Of a stretch of 64,000 nucleotides of DNA, positions 33,925-50,450 are shown piece after piece; position 1 is the stretch's first letter; each line of letters opens with the position of its first letter. The position numbers and the translations under genes were made by a program. The notes beneath the pieces are model-generated. The model did no database searches and was not told the DNA's origin. It saw nothing but the letters and a program-made list of their open reading frames with translations. This DNA comes from Adiantum capillus-veneris. Its lineage: Eukaryota > Streptophyta > Polypodiopsida > Polypodiales > Pteridaceae. The DNA is taken from NCBI GenBank assembly GCA_014529385.2, contig CM043947.1:132211391-132275390 (forward strand), written 5' to 3'.

Positions 33925-35528
33925 TTTCTTGAAATGTTGGTTTTTTTGTGCAAAGAATGCTTTGTGCTAGTGCCCTAAGCCCTGCTAACTAGTTTTCAAC
34001 TTAAAAAGTCATCAGTTTAGCTAAAAAGCCCCCTTATAGGCATTTCAGTCTCCGAAGTCGTCTTTTTGCCTTGGAGTTGAATTTCTTCAACTTTTCTTCT
34101 CGAGAGTTGCATTTCCAGCTCATTGGATATGTTGTGAAGCCACCTATTTGGTTGAACTTGACTTTGGCTCCCCGTTCTCCATCTTTCTCCATTTGGTTGC
34201 CCGAAAGCGTCTTTTTCACCATCGGTAAGTGAATCAGCTTTCTTTTGGGTTTTGCTTGCAAACATAAGTCATCCATGTATATTTTTGAAGCTACTTGTGA
34301 AGTTTCATGTCATTTGGTCGTCAATTTTAGCCGTTGTGCCAAAATGACGCTTTGTGTGTCCGCAGCCGAATCGGTTGTTCCGACCTACTTTTGGTGATCC
34401 AAACCCGGAGATACTCCATGGTTGCATTGCCCTCGATGTTGTTAAGCTTCCTGAGAAGTTTTGTGTCGTTCCGACAACTTTTTTCTGTTTGCCTCTTGCA
34501 GGCTCTGTTGACCTAGGGTTTTTTCAGTCGTTCTTTCTCGAGCTTTGAGTGTTAGAAACTCATCTCCTATACTAGGGTAACCCACCTCTAAGTTCTTGCA
34601 AGGTTTGGTTAGGCGGTTGTGCCCCTACCTAGCGTTCTTCCCCATTCCCCGTCTGCTCTTGTTTCTTGGTTTTGGTGAGTTTTCGCGACAAAAGTTAACG
34701 ATAAGCATCAAAAGCTTATGGCAACGAGTCTACCTCTCATGTCTGGTGTCCTCTGAGCTCTCGTAGCAGTCGTAGAAGGCGGTAGAAGGTCGGATGCTCC
34801 TGTGTGCTCTTTGCTCTCTCCAAGAAGGTAATAGTGGAAATGAGCTTGATAGTGAAGTGAAAAATACTTAACTTCGGGCTTCCCGGATCACTTGTTACCA
34901 AATTTGACATGTGCTCCTATCTCGTCGTGAAATGCACTTTAGGATTTGAAATTTCTCAATTTGGACTCCTTTTGACCTGTTTCTGAGAAATCTGTTCACT
35001 TTGCCAAAATATTGTCATTTCGGGCTTTCCGCAACTTTTTCAGAATTGTACCCAATTTTTACCATGGGTTGCCCTTATCATTAGGACCATCACCGTCTAT
35101 TCTTTTCTTTTTTCCGATCTCATTTCACCTGCTTTTTTATTTTTCTTTTACTTTTATTAAGAAAATCATAAAAAATAAAGGAAAATAGCAAATTGAAGCC
35201 AAAAAATTCCAAACATACACGATAAATAGCTGGTAACCCTGTGTATATGAATATACACTTCTTTGTGATTTCTGGACTTGGATTACCACTTTTTTCCACT
35301 TTTTAGCTCCAAAAACACTCTTATTTAGTGATATTTACACATCTAAAGACCCAAATTCATCATTTGATCTCTTCTTGTTGCAAAACAAGGTATATAAGGG
35401 CATAAATATTATCAATATCCGCAATCAAACATAAAAAATTGCAAAATCATGTAAGACACTGTCCTTGTAATATAATTTTTGTTTTTCTTTGTTTTTCCCG
35501 CTTGTAGCTGCTTTGTAGCTCCTGTATA
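33925..35528. other. Leader/LTR-like DNA, no gene recognised
   Basis: No protein motif on either strand. 34300-34700 and 34740-34820 look like untranslated leader (CT-rich, ATG-poor). 35380-35420 contains a TATATAA-like site. The right part may be an LTR of the gypsy remnant whose polypurine tract lies at 35529-35545, but no second copy exists to prove it. Confidence 0.4.
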
Positions 35529-35545
35529 CCTCCCCCCCTCCTAGT
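35529..35545 (-). other. Polypurine tract of a minus gypsy remnant
   Basis: Minus-strand CTAGGAGGGGGGGAGG followed by TATACAGGAGC, where an LTR (expected TG) would begin. Confidence 0.5.
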
Positions 35546-35563
35546 CTGAGTCCTCCCGGACGA

Positions 35564-36415
35564 CTATGAAGTGTCCGTGGGCGAAGCCTTGTAGTTGTTT
35601 TGGTCATAAATTCCCAATGTAATTGTAGAGCGACGATACAACATTCTTTCCAATAAAGCTGCTCTTTGTTTGATTGATGGATTGGTGGTCGGGTTTTGGG
35701 TTGGTTTTGGCAATTTGGTAGTAGAATCAATAGATGGATTCTTCGTTACCTTGTTGTCTTTTTTCACAATCCAAATCTGCTTCCGCTTTGCTTGTGCTTG
35801 CCACAAACTCTTTGCGACCCAAACCTGCTTTGTTCTGTGTGTTGATTTCCTCGCCTTGAAAGACCTAGGAGTTTCCGTGGCTTGTACTGAAGGGAATTCC
35901 CATTTACAAATCTTTGGGATCCAAATTTGCTTGCTGTAGCTTTGTGTCGTCATGAACTTCTTTGGAATCCAGCTCTGTTTCACTGTCCTTGATTGTCGGG
36001 GATCACTCTGTTGTCTGGTATTGAAGACTCTGTGTTTTCTGGCACAGCCTTTTTTGGTCTCCATACCAACGTTGACTCCGTTTTATCCCAAGGTTGAGCT
36101 GTTATATTATTGCTTGTCTTCCTTATCCAATGTTGAGAGTTCCTCGTCGACGAGCAATCCAGTTGTGTAGAAACTTTTGGTTGCCATTGCTTCTTCTTTT
36201 TCTCTGTTTGTTGTTTGCCCTTGTCCGTGGATTCTTCCTTTGGAGTTGGCTCTCCTCCTTTGGTGAACTTAACTGATTGACTTTCACCTTCGTATTTGAT
36301 AAGCACTGATTTAGAACTCCAGTCAATCATTGCATTGTATTGCTTCTGCCATGGTTGTCCTAGTAATAATGGATGTTGTGTAGCTTGGTCTTCAACCACG
36401 CTTATGTCAGGAAGT
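35564..36415 (-). pseudogene. Gypsy protease C-terminal remnant and basic tail
   Basis: Minus-strand VEDQATQHPLLLGQPWQKQY followed by NAMIDWSSKSVLIKYEGES is the second half of a gypsy aspartic protease (L-L-G-x-P-W ... D-W). It is followed by a Lys/Gln-rich linker (TPKEESTDKGKQQTEKKKK). A second frame (36064-35564) continues with repeats of (S/T)-K-Q-x-W-(I/V)-x-K, for example KQSWIPKKF, KQIWIPKIC, KQVWVAKSL, KQIWIVKKD, then a Thr/Pro/Asn tail ending near the polypurine tract. The active-site half of the protease is absent, and pol is missing between protease and the 3' end. Confidence 0.6.
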
Positions 36416-37257
36416 TTCCTTCATGGAAAGTGAAAAGTGGTACTCTTTCAAGTGCATCTTTGTAGTGATAACTCGTTTAGCATGCTCATGTGCAATCTAA
36501 ATGGAGTCTACACACTATGATTGGATTGGAACCGATAACACAAGATGGTTGCAAATGGACAACAATGTGCAAAATCAAGATGTTAAGCACAAGAACGAGG
36601 TGGACCTATGTGGAGCACAGTAGGGAGATGATAGTGCTTTTATAAAGAGAAACACAAGTCTTGTGCAGAGGGGAGGTTGTGAAGATTTCAAAGTGCTTTT
36701 ATGAAATTCCCATATAAGTACCTTGTTGCAATAGGCAAGTGCAAAGAGAGCCTCCAAAATACACAAAAGAAGCATAATACAAGCAACAAGACCAAAAGTG
36801 ACTACCTTCAATGACGATCGTGCAATGCGAGAGAGGGTGGGAGTGATAGAGAGAACACAAGAGCGCATACATGTGCACCTCCTAGGGCTGGATGTTATGT
36901 ATGTATGCGTGGAAGAGAGTTAGATAGAAGAAGATCGACATGTGACAAGGGCAAAGGCTATTTTCCCCCTTCTACCTCCCCCTCCTCCCCTCCCATATGG
37001 GTCTCTTAGTGAGCCCATGTGAGCTTATTTATAAGATTCCAAGAATGTTACAAGAAAACAGAGAGATTTTATAAATAGAGAGTTTATTTGTGAGTATATG
37101 TTATCTACAATTATATTATGAGAGGTAATCAGATGGTTTAAGTTTCTTTCCAATCGCGAGCTATACAGGAAACATATGTTAAATGCATCATAAATAAATT
37201 CCATTATATACCTCTCCATTATATACTTTTCAATAGTGCTCGAGGACAGGTACTAAA
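36416..37257. other. No gene recognised
   Basis: Stops are frequent in all frames. A CT-rich tract at 36965-37000 (minus GGGAGGGGAGGAGGGGGAGG) could be another polypurine tract, but no LTR start follows. Nothing else supported. Confidence 0.4.
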
Positions 37258-38264
37258 ATTGAAAGGGGGGAATGTTAATTGAGCCAACGTTAGTTAACAG
37301 AAGCTCCTAAAGTCTCAACCCTTACAAAGCACATCAAAAGGAGGGAATGTTAATAGAGCCAACGTCAATAACAGAAGCTCCTAAAGTCTCAAGCCTTACA
37401 AAGCACATCAAAGACAAATACAAAGAAGCAGTAAAGATTGGAGTTATACATTTTTCACATTTCCAAAATGACCATGTATTGTAATTTCCCGATTTATTTC
37501 AAGCCATTGTAATCTTTGAAATGTGTTACGGGCTCAATGGGAGTTGTAAGCTATAAATAATAGGTCAATTAGTGTGCCTCGGTTGCAGATTCAATAAGTT
37601 ATGGAGGCTAAAAGCCTTGGGTGCCCAAACATTGCATATTTTTACCCTAGGTATATAAGGTAGTGTGTAAATGAAATTGGGATTCTCAACCTCATTTGTT
37701 GAGACCACTCTTTGGTGAGAGCTCATGAGGTGTGTGGCTATGGAGTCCTCGAGCTTCTCCTTGCTCATGTGACTTGATTAACACTAATCAAAGCTTAATT
37801 CTCTTTCACTATGCCTCTCATATTTTCTATGATTGTTAGTGATGCTTTTCTTAGCTAGATCGTAACTAATTAGTGGTTAATCCCACTCTAATCTTGTGTG
37901 ATTTCCCTCTATTCTTTGTGTGTGCATGTAGGTTTGATTGGAGTGTGGATGCTCAATGGATCTATGTGTGTGCGCTTGCGATTAGTGTGTTGCGTGATAG
38001 GATTAGTGTTGTGTGCGTCTTTGCAATCGTTAGTGTGTGTGATTGGGTTGATTTTAGGTGAAGAAAATTGGATATGGAGATTGCCAGACATCATGGCTTA
38101 GCTCCTCCATAGGCCGAGAAGACCATTTCATAGATTTTTCATTCATGTTGCCATGATTAGCTCACTAATCAGTGAGTGTTTTCATGCCCTAGCCGGGTAG
38201 CTCATCCCTCCGGATTAAGAATTATTGTTGGTCATTGGAGCTATGCTATGATGGTACCCCCAAC
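37258..38264 (+). repeat. LTR-like sequence with duplicated start
   Basis: The plus-strand purine tract GAAAGGGGGGAA is followed by TGTTAATTGAGCC at 37273. The tract plus LTR start is then repeated 75 bp later (GGAGGGAATGTTAATAGAGCC, TG at 37348). TATAAATA lies at 37552-37559. If it ends in ...CCCCAACA at 38264 it is about 990 bp. No PBS follows and no second LTR was seen, so it may be a solo LTR or the 3' end of a lost element. Confidence 0.45.
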
Positions 38265-38534
38265 AGAAGAACACTTGACTTTCATATTCAACTTAAAAGG
38301 TGGACACCATCAAAGTTTAATTTGTGAGTAAACATTACGTTGAGCGGAAGCTTTCGTGACCTTCCTAAAAGTTTTGTTGGTACTTGCCATTAATTAAATT
38401 GATTCCCTACAACATCACCCAAGGTATAAGTGAAAAGAAGCATCACCTAAAGAAGAATACTTGACTTTCATATTCAACTTAAAAGGTGGACACCATCAAA
38501 GTTTATTGTGTGAGTAAACATTAAGTTGAGTGGA
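38265..38534. repeat. 84-bp direct repeat, 186-bp period
   Basis: The block beginning AGAAGAACACTTGACTTTC at 38265-38348 recurs at 38451-38534 with few changes. The intervening DNA is unrelated. Function unknown. Confidence 0.85.
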
Positions 38535-40111
38535 GGGTTTCCCCCATACACAAAAATAGTATGCTCAGAGAGCCACCTGCCTAGCCTAATTTTACGCAAG
38601 AGCGACACCAAGCAAAAACATTTTTTTGTATAAGTTATTGAAAGTAGTATACTTGGAGAGCCATTCGACTAAGACAAAGTTGTAGAAGACTGTAGCACGA
38701 GAATCTCTAAGTAAAGAAAGAAATCTAAAGATACAACCTGAAAAAGAAACAAGTTTTACCTTACTGCTTTGATTCTTTTGTTGTAGCCTTCATCCCGTTG
38801 GAGACTCTTAATATTCATCAACTGTCTTTGGCTATGTCTAATCCCAATCCCTATTTTCTTTCTTTTGGTTGTATAAAGTAATGATTGTAGGTTCTCTATC
38901 TTCTCCTTGCTTATTCAAGCCGATGGTTGCAAGAATCCTTAACCTGTTGCAACAAATCATTTTGCTCCTACAAGATTTTGTGTATAACATAATAGACCTT
39001 TGATTCAATTTCTAGCAAACCTCATCAATGAAGAACATTTGAAGAATGGTAGGATTCTATGGGACACAAACTACCATATGTTCATGAGTCAATTTGCTTC
39101 TTTCCCTCTGATCTAATTGCTTAAATGGCAGAAGGAAAAGTTTTAGAAACCATATTTATTTTTCAAAGGGGTGTATATTCATCTCCCAACTCAACATGGA
39201 GGTGATAGATACCTCTCCTAACAAGATTCATGGCTGCAATACTAAGGTCAAAGCTTGGATATGGAGATAAAGATGATGGGATTGGATATGGTAAAAGAAA
39301 GGTGCCTGATAGAATTCAGCAGTGCGAAATTTGAAATCTGGGTCAAAAGGGAAAACTGGTGCTTTGAGAGGGAGAATTGTTGGGAGAGTGATCCTCTCTC
39401 AAGAATTTGAAAGCAACACTTCATATGGGGCCCCGAAAAATGACATCCGATGCAAATGGTGAAAAGACAAAGCTTCTCCCCAAATTTTGGGATTTAAATT
39501 TTGTTGCCTATATATTTTTAAATGAAAAACATTTTTTCTCTATTAGTTCTTACAAGGCAAAAAGTGATCACAAACTTTCCCTAATGGATATGTACTTTAA
39601 CACTTATGAAAGTGGAGTTTGCTATATTTCTTTGCATGCAATTGTATGCAAACATGAATGGTTGACAAATTATTAGCCTTATGCGTACACTTTGAGGTGA
39701 TGATTGTCTACTACACACAATTTATTTTGTTGCAAGATGCTCACCTTGAGTACTACATCTTTTGGTAGCTTTGCCTTGCACCACCTTTGTGGTATAGCAC
39801 CTATTGAGTAATTTTCTCGGCGGTGATCTTGTGTAGGAAAAGATCCTTGGGGTGTTCTTAGGGCACACAAACTTAAGTTTAATGTGATATGTTGGAGCTT
39901 TCTCTACATGAGGTGATGGAATCCCTTGTTGAGAGAGAATTGTGCTCTAGAGATCTTCGATAGAAGGGACATAGAGATTAGTTTGTCTCCCATTGCCAAG
40001 GTGCTCTCCCGATGCTCTTGTTAAGCCCAAGCACACCCCATTTGCTACAGGTCAACGTGGGAGCATGTGTGTAGGTGGCCATGCACACGCTGGTGAAGAT
40101 CAATGGATGAG
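38535..40111. other. No gene recognised
   Basis: A short frame at 39407-39676 (89 codons) has no recognisable domain and no coding-like neighbours. No RNA gene or repeat boundary was seen before the target duplication at 40112. Confidence 0.4.
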
Positions 40112-40116
40112 GAGAA
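40112..40116. other. Target-site duplication, left
   Basis: GAGAA immediately before the LTR start TGTAATGG. Confidence 0.7.
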
Positions 40117-40583
40117 TGTAATGGAAACTGATAATTATCTATTTATTGCAGTTGACACGTGGCAAAATCATTAGCAAGTTAATGGACTGTGAAAAGATAT
40201 ACATTTTATTATTTAAGTGCTCTTTATGAGCTATGGCCATTTAATGTCTGGCCTGGCCAGTATGTATTCATTTTGAGCATTCAAGAAACTATAAATAAGT
40301 ATGTGCAAGAGGAAAATGCTCATTTGCATGGGTGGAGATTGCACCCAGTGTCTGTGTCTATTCTTATCTCCTCTCCTCTCTTCTCTCTCGCCATGCCGAT
40401 GTAGCACTTCGTTCTAAGAGGTGCATCTAACACGTGCTCTCTTTCGCTCTTTATCTCTCTTTGATCGCGTGCAGCTATGATTATGTGCTATGGGATCCGT
40501 CAGGTATGCAAAATTGTCATTTATGGCCTATGTGGTGTTATTTTGAGTATTTTGCAGGGCTCTCTGCGTTTCCATTTGTAGCA
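40117..40583 (+). repeat. 5' LTR of LARD-like element
   Basis: Starts TGTAATGGAAACTGATAA and ends CCATTTGTAGCA. It shares long blocks with 49827-50278, including TTATTATTTAAGTGCTCTTT and GATTATGTGCTATGGGATCC. CT-rich DNA (TCTCCTCTCCTCTC) follows an AACTATAAATAAG TATA-like site at about 40290. Confidence 0.85.
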
Positions 40584-40584
40584 G

Positions 40585-40596
40585 TGGTATCAGATC
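40585..40596 (+). other. Primer binding site of LARD-like element
   Basis: TGGTATCAGATC, one mismatch from the copia site TGGTATCAGAGC, one base after the LTR end. Confidence 0.75.
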
Positions 40597-40859
40597 TTTG
40601 GAAACAATTTTGAAATCACGATTATGGCTAGATATCATGAGGAAAAGAGCTACAATCAATAGAGCTAAGACTTTTTCTTTCATATATGGAGATACATACA
40701 TATTTTGTGTGGAACATAATGATTAGAATCTTGAATTTTCCAATGAGGATTTACAAGTTAAGTTTTGATTAACAAGCCTAATAGGGTGATTAATCTTGAA
40801 TTTTGTATAATACTCTTTTTATAGAGTACATGGCTTGAGAAGTACTAGGAGGCTAAAAC

Positions 40860-41085
40860 TGTTGGAATTAGGATTGCAGGGAAGCGCACACAGCTTGGAG
40901 AAGATGAAGGAAGCTCAAGGCACACAACAGAGAGTGTATTACTTAGTGTGCAATGGAAAGATAGATAGCCCTAGAGTGATGGGCGTATATACAATGCACA
41001 AGGGGGGAAACCTCCTAAAGAGGGAAAAATGCCCCAGCGGTCCTAGTGTCTTCACACACATCACTACCACATGTATATGGTAACA
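40860..41085 (-). repeat. 3' LTR of copia copy 3
   Basis: TGTTGGAATTAGGATTG...ATATGGTAACA on the plus strand. Confidence 0.92.
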
Positions 41086-41157
41086 AATTCCCCTTGGGAG
41101 TGATGCGGAACGAGGGCTGACATGAAGAGTAAAGGGAAGTGTCATGCCCTTAGGACA

Positions 41158-44100
41158 TGATCAATCCACAAAGGGAAGCAAGCCCAAAGCTTTGCGGAAA
41201 GCTTCAAACTTCTCACGAGACATTGCCTTTGTGAAAAGATCTGCAAGGTTGTCATGTGTTGGCACATAAGCCAAGTTGATCTCTCCTGCTGAGAGCCTCT
41301 CCCTGACATACTGGTAATGCACCTCAATGTGCTTTGTGCAAGCATGAAAAACTGGGTTCCTCGACTATCAATGCGCTCTGACTGTCATTGTGATGATGTC
41401 GGCAATGTCTTGTCCAACACCCAAATCAGCCATACGGCATCTAAACTATGCACACTCAACCATAGCTGTGAAGACTACCCTATACTCAGTCTCACAACTG
41501 GAAGTGGCCAAAGTAGTTTGCTTCTTGCTCAACCATAAAATACATGAACTGCCAAGCGTGAAACAAAAACCACTTGTGGACACTTGTGTGTCATAACAAC
41601 CAGCCCAATCTGAGTCCGAAAAAGCATATAAATCTGGTGGCAAATGATCCCCCCTTTCGATAAAATAAGCCAAGATGCAAAGTGCCACTCAAGTAGCGAA
41701 AAATCCTCTTGACTGCTTGCCAATGCTCAGACCCTGGGCTATGCATAAATTTGTTGACCTGTGAGACTGCAAATTGAATATCCGGCCTTGTGTTGCATAC
41801 ATAAATGAGGAAACCAACTATAATTTGGTAAAGAGTGAGATCAGCAAGATCACCAACATCATGTAGACTCAACTTCAAACTTGTTTCCATGGGAGTAGCA
41901 ATAAGTTTGCAATCCTCAAGTCCAAACTTACATAGCAGTGTCTCTATGTAACTTTAGGCAATACCACCATCACAATGCTTAAACTGTATGCCCAAGTAAT
42001 GATGCAACATCCCCAAATCTTTAACCTTGAAAGTAGCATTCAAATCAGCCTTAAATTCAGCAATATGTGCCTCATTGGGACCAATGATCAGCAAACCATC
42101 CACATAAAGAACAACAATGAGAAGTACATTGCCCTCACGCTTGACATACAATGTGCTTTTTTGTTACAAAAGCCTCGTTTGACTAAATGAGTGTCAGCTT
42201 TCTCATAGCACGAGAAGATTGCTTCAACCCATACAAAGCCTTTTTACACCTATACACTTTGTCCTCTTGTCCTTTCTTGACAAAACCGCGAGGCTGCGTT
42301 ACATAGACTTTCTCAAAAATGTCACCATTCAAGAAAGCAGTAACAATATCGGATTAATGTACATCCCAACCAAAATGAGTTGCTAATGCACATAGAAAAT
42401 GAACAGTATTCATATGACAAGTGGGAGAAAAAGTTTCTTCATAATCTATACCTTTCTGTTGCGCATAGCCTTTTGCAACAAGTCGAGTCTTATGGTGATC
42501 AACCTCACCATCTGGCTTGCATTTCAACTTGTAAACCCACTTCATACCAATGGCCTTTTTTCCAGGAGGCAAATCACATAAAGTCCATGTGTCATTTTCT
42601 ATGAGTGCATCATATTCTAATTGCATGGCAGCCATCCAATTTTTTGAATTATGTGCTTCATCAAAAGATAGAGGTTCCTCTATACCACATAAGCTAGACA
42701 CAGCCAAAGCATAACAATCTGATGCGTAAGAGGCATGGCGAGTACCTGAACGAGTACAACTAGACAAAGGTGCATCCAATTTACTGTCACGCAAAGTGTG
42801 CACCATCTATTTTAGCATACCTCTAGCCTGGTCATTTTCAGCCCTTTCCTCATCAAGTACATCATGTACATCTGCATCAGTAATAGGCTGATCTGTAACA
42901 TTTCCAGAAACCCCCATAGGCTGTACATTTGCCTCATTTGAATGTAGATTCAAACTTCCATCGTTGAAAAGATGCAATAAACTGTCATAAATGTCCTATG
43001 AGCTTACATTACTATCTCTAGTACATGACAACAAAGGCTGAACAGAATCTTCCACAAACACAACATCACGTGAGACCAAAATACACTTTGTTTGCGGATG
43101 GTACAACCTGTAACCTTTGCTTTCAGCACTATAACCAACAAAAATACATTTGACAGCCTTATCATCCAATTTTCTGTACTTGTGGCACTAAAACATAAGC
43201 CAAACATCCATGCATGTGCTCAATAGATGGCTTTCTATCATGCCATGCTTCATATGGAGTCATAGACTTTAGTACTTTTGTAAGACACCCGTTGAGTACA
43301 TAAGTGGCACACATGACAATCTCGAGCCAAAACAAATGGGGTAAAGCTCGACTCTTGACCATACATCGTGCCATTTCAATAAGAGACCTATTTTTCCTCT
43401 CAGCAACACCATTTTGTTAAGGCGTATACAGCAATGTACATAAGTGTTTTATCCTACAGCTAGCTTAAATTCATGAGACATATACTCCCCCCCTCGATCG
43501 GAACGAAGGGTGCCCATAGTACATTACGAGACATTTTTAGCCATAGCAAGAAATTGCTTGAAGCACATAAACACTTCGGACTTAGCTTTCAACGGATATA
43601 CCCACGCATGCCTAGAGTAGTCATCAATGAAAGTCACGAAGTACAAGTAATTTCCCAAGGACTGAGTTTGCACAGGCCCACAAACATCACTATGCAAGTT
43701 GCAATCTGCATGTAGCACGAACTGACCCATCCTTTGGAAACTTAGCACGCTGCATTTTACCCAAAATACAGACTTCATAAACATGTTTGACAGGTGCTTC
43801 AAGAAGCGGCAAAGAAGAAACCATATCAGATTTCTACAAATGCAGCAAACTGGAAAAATTTAGATGCCCAAAACATGCATGCCACAGTTTTGCATCTGAA
43901 ACAGCCCTTGAATCTACAACTGTATTTACAAAATTTTGTCCACACTTGTAATACAAAGTGAGCTTATACAACCCACGACACAAAAGGCCAGATGCAACAA
44001 TTTCATCACCAAAAACTGAGATCATGACTTGTACATCTGTCATCTACAAATTTGACTACGAGACCAAGTAGCAATTGCAGATACAGACAAAAGGTTCTTT

Positions 44101-44710
44101 TTTATCCCAGGTACATACAATGCATCAACAAGTGTGAAAGAACTGTCATTTGCAGTAGTAAGCACAATCTTTCCAACTCCTTGAACAGGATAAGAGGCAT
44201 TGTTGGCACAAGTCATCGTATTCCCATGAGGGACATACTCAATAGAGGTAAACAAATCACGATGTGAGCTAATGTTCTTTGTAGCACCACTGTCAAAATA
44301 CCACACATGTGAATCTGTAGCAACTGACATACATGCATTATGGAAAATAGGATCATACGTGCACTCTGCACTAAATGACCATTCTGCATCAACATCAACA
44401 TCACAATCTCTTTTGACAGAAGATTCTACAATCACAACACTTGTATTGGACCCTGTAGTGGATCCACCCTCTTTCTTCTTAGCCTCTTTTGCCTTCAATT
44501 TTGGACATTGCTTGATCAAGTGGTCACTAGCTTTATAATAATGGCAATGCATCTTCTTTTTGTCCGTATCACCAGAATTGCCAGACGAAGTGCTGCCAAC
44601 AGCCAGTAGATGCATTAGGAACAGAAGTTTTGCCACTCGCAGCAGAACCATATGAAGTGGTTACATTGTTGTTTCCACCTTTTCTTTGAGTTGCAATAAA
44701 GCAAGTGCTC
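41158..44710 (-). pseudogene. Gag-Pol polyprotein of copia copy 3, gag truncated
   Basis: Minus strand in order: zinc knuckle CHYYKASDHLIKQC (second Cys changed to Tyr) near 44530; protease VWYFDSGATKNISSH near 44270; pre-integrase LWHACFGHLNF near 43880; integrase SDVCGPVQTQSLGNYLYFVT about 43680-43590; RT with MQLEYDALIENDTWTLCDLP (42630-42560), KGYAQQKGIDYEETFSP (42485-42430) and YVDG at 42106-42095 in place of YVDD; RNase H with SSCILWLSKKQTTLATSSCE near 41550-41490. The RT segment 42806-42354 is open for 150 codons, the best-preserved part. Missing gag, a broken knuckle and the YVDG motif make it inactive. Confidence 0.88.
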
Positions 44711-44819
44711 CCAAAAAAAAAATTGACCTACTGACGCTCGCCAAAGCTCGTTGAAATCTGAGAAAACGAGTAGGGGTGTTCTGGCAACGCTGGCGACTAA
44801 GCCCGGGAGGATGCGACCT

Positions 44820-44831
44820 GCTCTGATACCA
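44820..44831 (-). other. Primer binding site of copy 3
   Basis: Minus-strand TGGTATCAGAGC, two bases from the LTR. Confidence 0.9.
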
Positions 44832-44833
44832 AT

Positions 44834-45059
44834 TGTTGGAATTAGGGTTGCAGGGAAACACACACAGCTTGGAGAAGATGAAGGAAGCTCAAGGCACACA
44901 ACAGAGAGTGTATTACTTAGTGTGCCTTTGAAAGATAGATAGCCCTAGAGTGATGGGCGTATATACAATGCACGGGGGAAAAACCTCCTAAAGAGGGGGA
45001 AAAAGTTCCGGCGGTCCTAGTGTGTTCACACACATCACTACCACATGTATATGGTAACA
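44834..45059 (-). repeat. 5' LTR of copia copy 3
   Basis: TGTTGGAATTAGGGTTG...ATATGGTAACA on the plus strand, equal in length to its partner. Confidence 0.92.
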
Positions 45060-49826
<4,767 letters not shown>

Positions 49827-50278
49827 TGCAATGGAAATTGATAATTATCTATTTATTACAGTTGATAGGTGACAAAATCAATAGCAGTTAATGGACTATG
49901 CAAAAATATATACATTTTATTATTTAAGTGCTCTTTATGAGCTATGGCCATGTAATGTATTCACTTTGAGCATTCAAGAAATCTATAAATAATTATGTGT
50001 AAGAGGAAAATGCTCAGTCTTGTAAAAGGGGAGATTGCACCCATTGGTTGTGTCTATTCTCCTCTCCTCTCCTCTCTTCTCTCTCGCCGTGCCGGTGTAG
50101 CACTCCGTTCTAAGAGGTGCATCTGCACGTGCTCTCTTTTGCTCTTTATCTCTCTCTGATTGCATACAACTATGATTATGTGCTATGGGATCCGTCAGGT
50201 ATGTATAATTGTTGTTTATGGCCTATGTTGTGTTATTTTGAGTATTTTGGAGAGCTCTCTTCTCTTCTGTTTGTAGCA
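49827..50278 (+). repeat. 3' LTR of LARD-like element
   Basis: Starts TGCAATGGAAATTGATAA and ends TGTTTGTAGCA, 452 bp against 467 bp for the left copy. The main length difference is about 15 bp missing near 49958, where the left copy has CTGGCCTGGCCAG. ATGGAGAGGTA before it is the likely polypurine tract. Confidence 0.85.
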
Positions 50279-50283
50279 GAGAA
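50279..50283. other. Target-site duplication, right
   Basis: GAGAA immediately after the LTR end GTAGCA. Confidence 0.7.
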
Positions 50284-50333
50284 AGGCCTCAACCATGCAT
50301 GTGCAAAGCATGCGTGCACTTTACCCCCATTTG

Positions 50334-50450
50334 CTCTGATACCACTAAGAGGACAAGGGGTAGACAACCTGACACTCCTCCCATGCAACCTCCTATTTAT
50401 AGGAAATGCCCCCCTCCCCCCCTGTGCATCATCCTAAAGCCATGCTCCCT
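50334..50450 (-). repeat. Copia PBS with LTR-end fragment
   Basis: Minus-strand TGGTATCAGAGC at 50345-50334 is preceded by a TATAAATA box (about 50402-50395) and GGAGGTTGCATGGGAGGAG. This looks like the U5/PBS junction of a minus-strand copia or LARD element of a different family. No internal region follows to the left, since the LARD 3' LTR ends at 50278. Confidence 0.45.

Larger units (their letters stand above)
28449..34300 (-). mobile_element. Single-ORF LTR retroelement of unrecognised type (right boundary approximate)
   Basis: A minus-strand unit consisting of a 3' LTR (28449-29424), a polypurine tract, one long frame (29441-32761) whose stop codon is only 16 bases from the LTR, and a leader with five palindromes. 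The 5' LTR and PBS were not found, so the right end is a guess. It inserted into the 3' LTR of the gypsy element with GTAGA as the probable target site. No polymerase motif lies in the main frame, so it depends on a helper if it was ever mobile. Confidence 0.6.
40860..45059 (-). mobile_element. Ty1/copia element, family A copy 3, nested
   Basis: A minus-strand element of 4.2 kb, both LTRs 226 bp, PBS and polypurine tract (minus CCCAAGGGGAATT) present. The 5' half of gag is deleted relative to copies 1 and 2: the DNA jumps from the leader near 44750 into gag just upstream of the zinc knuckle. Flanking pentamers differ (AAAAC and AGCAT), so no target duplication is seen. LTRs differ at roughly 15 positions by eye, indicating an old insertion. 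Confidence 0.92.

Noticed and set aside
34437-34700. 5' LTR of the single-ORF element
   Set aside because: A TGTTAAGC string is present at 34438, but the following bases do not match the 3' LTR, so it is not the partner.
39407-39676. 89-codon frame as a gene
   Set aside because: No domain, no conserved motif, surrounded by stop-rich DNA; length is compatible with chance.
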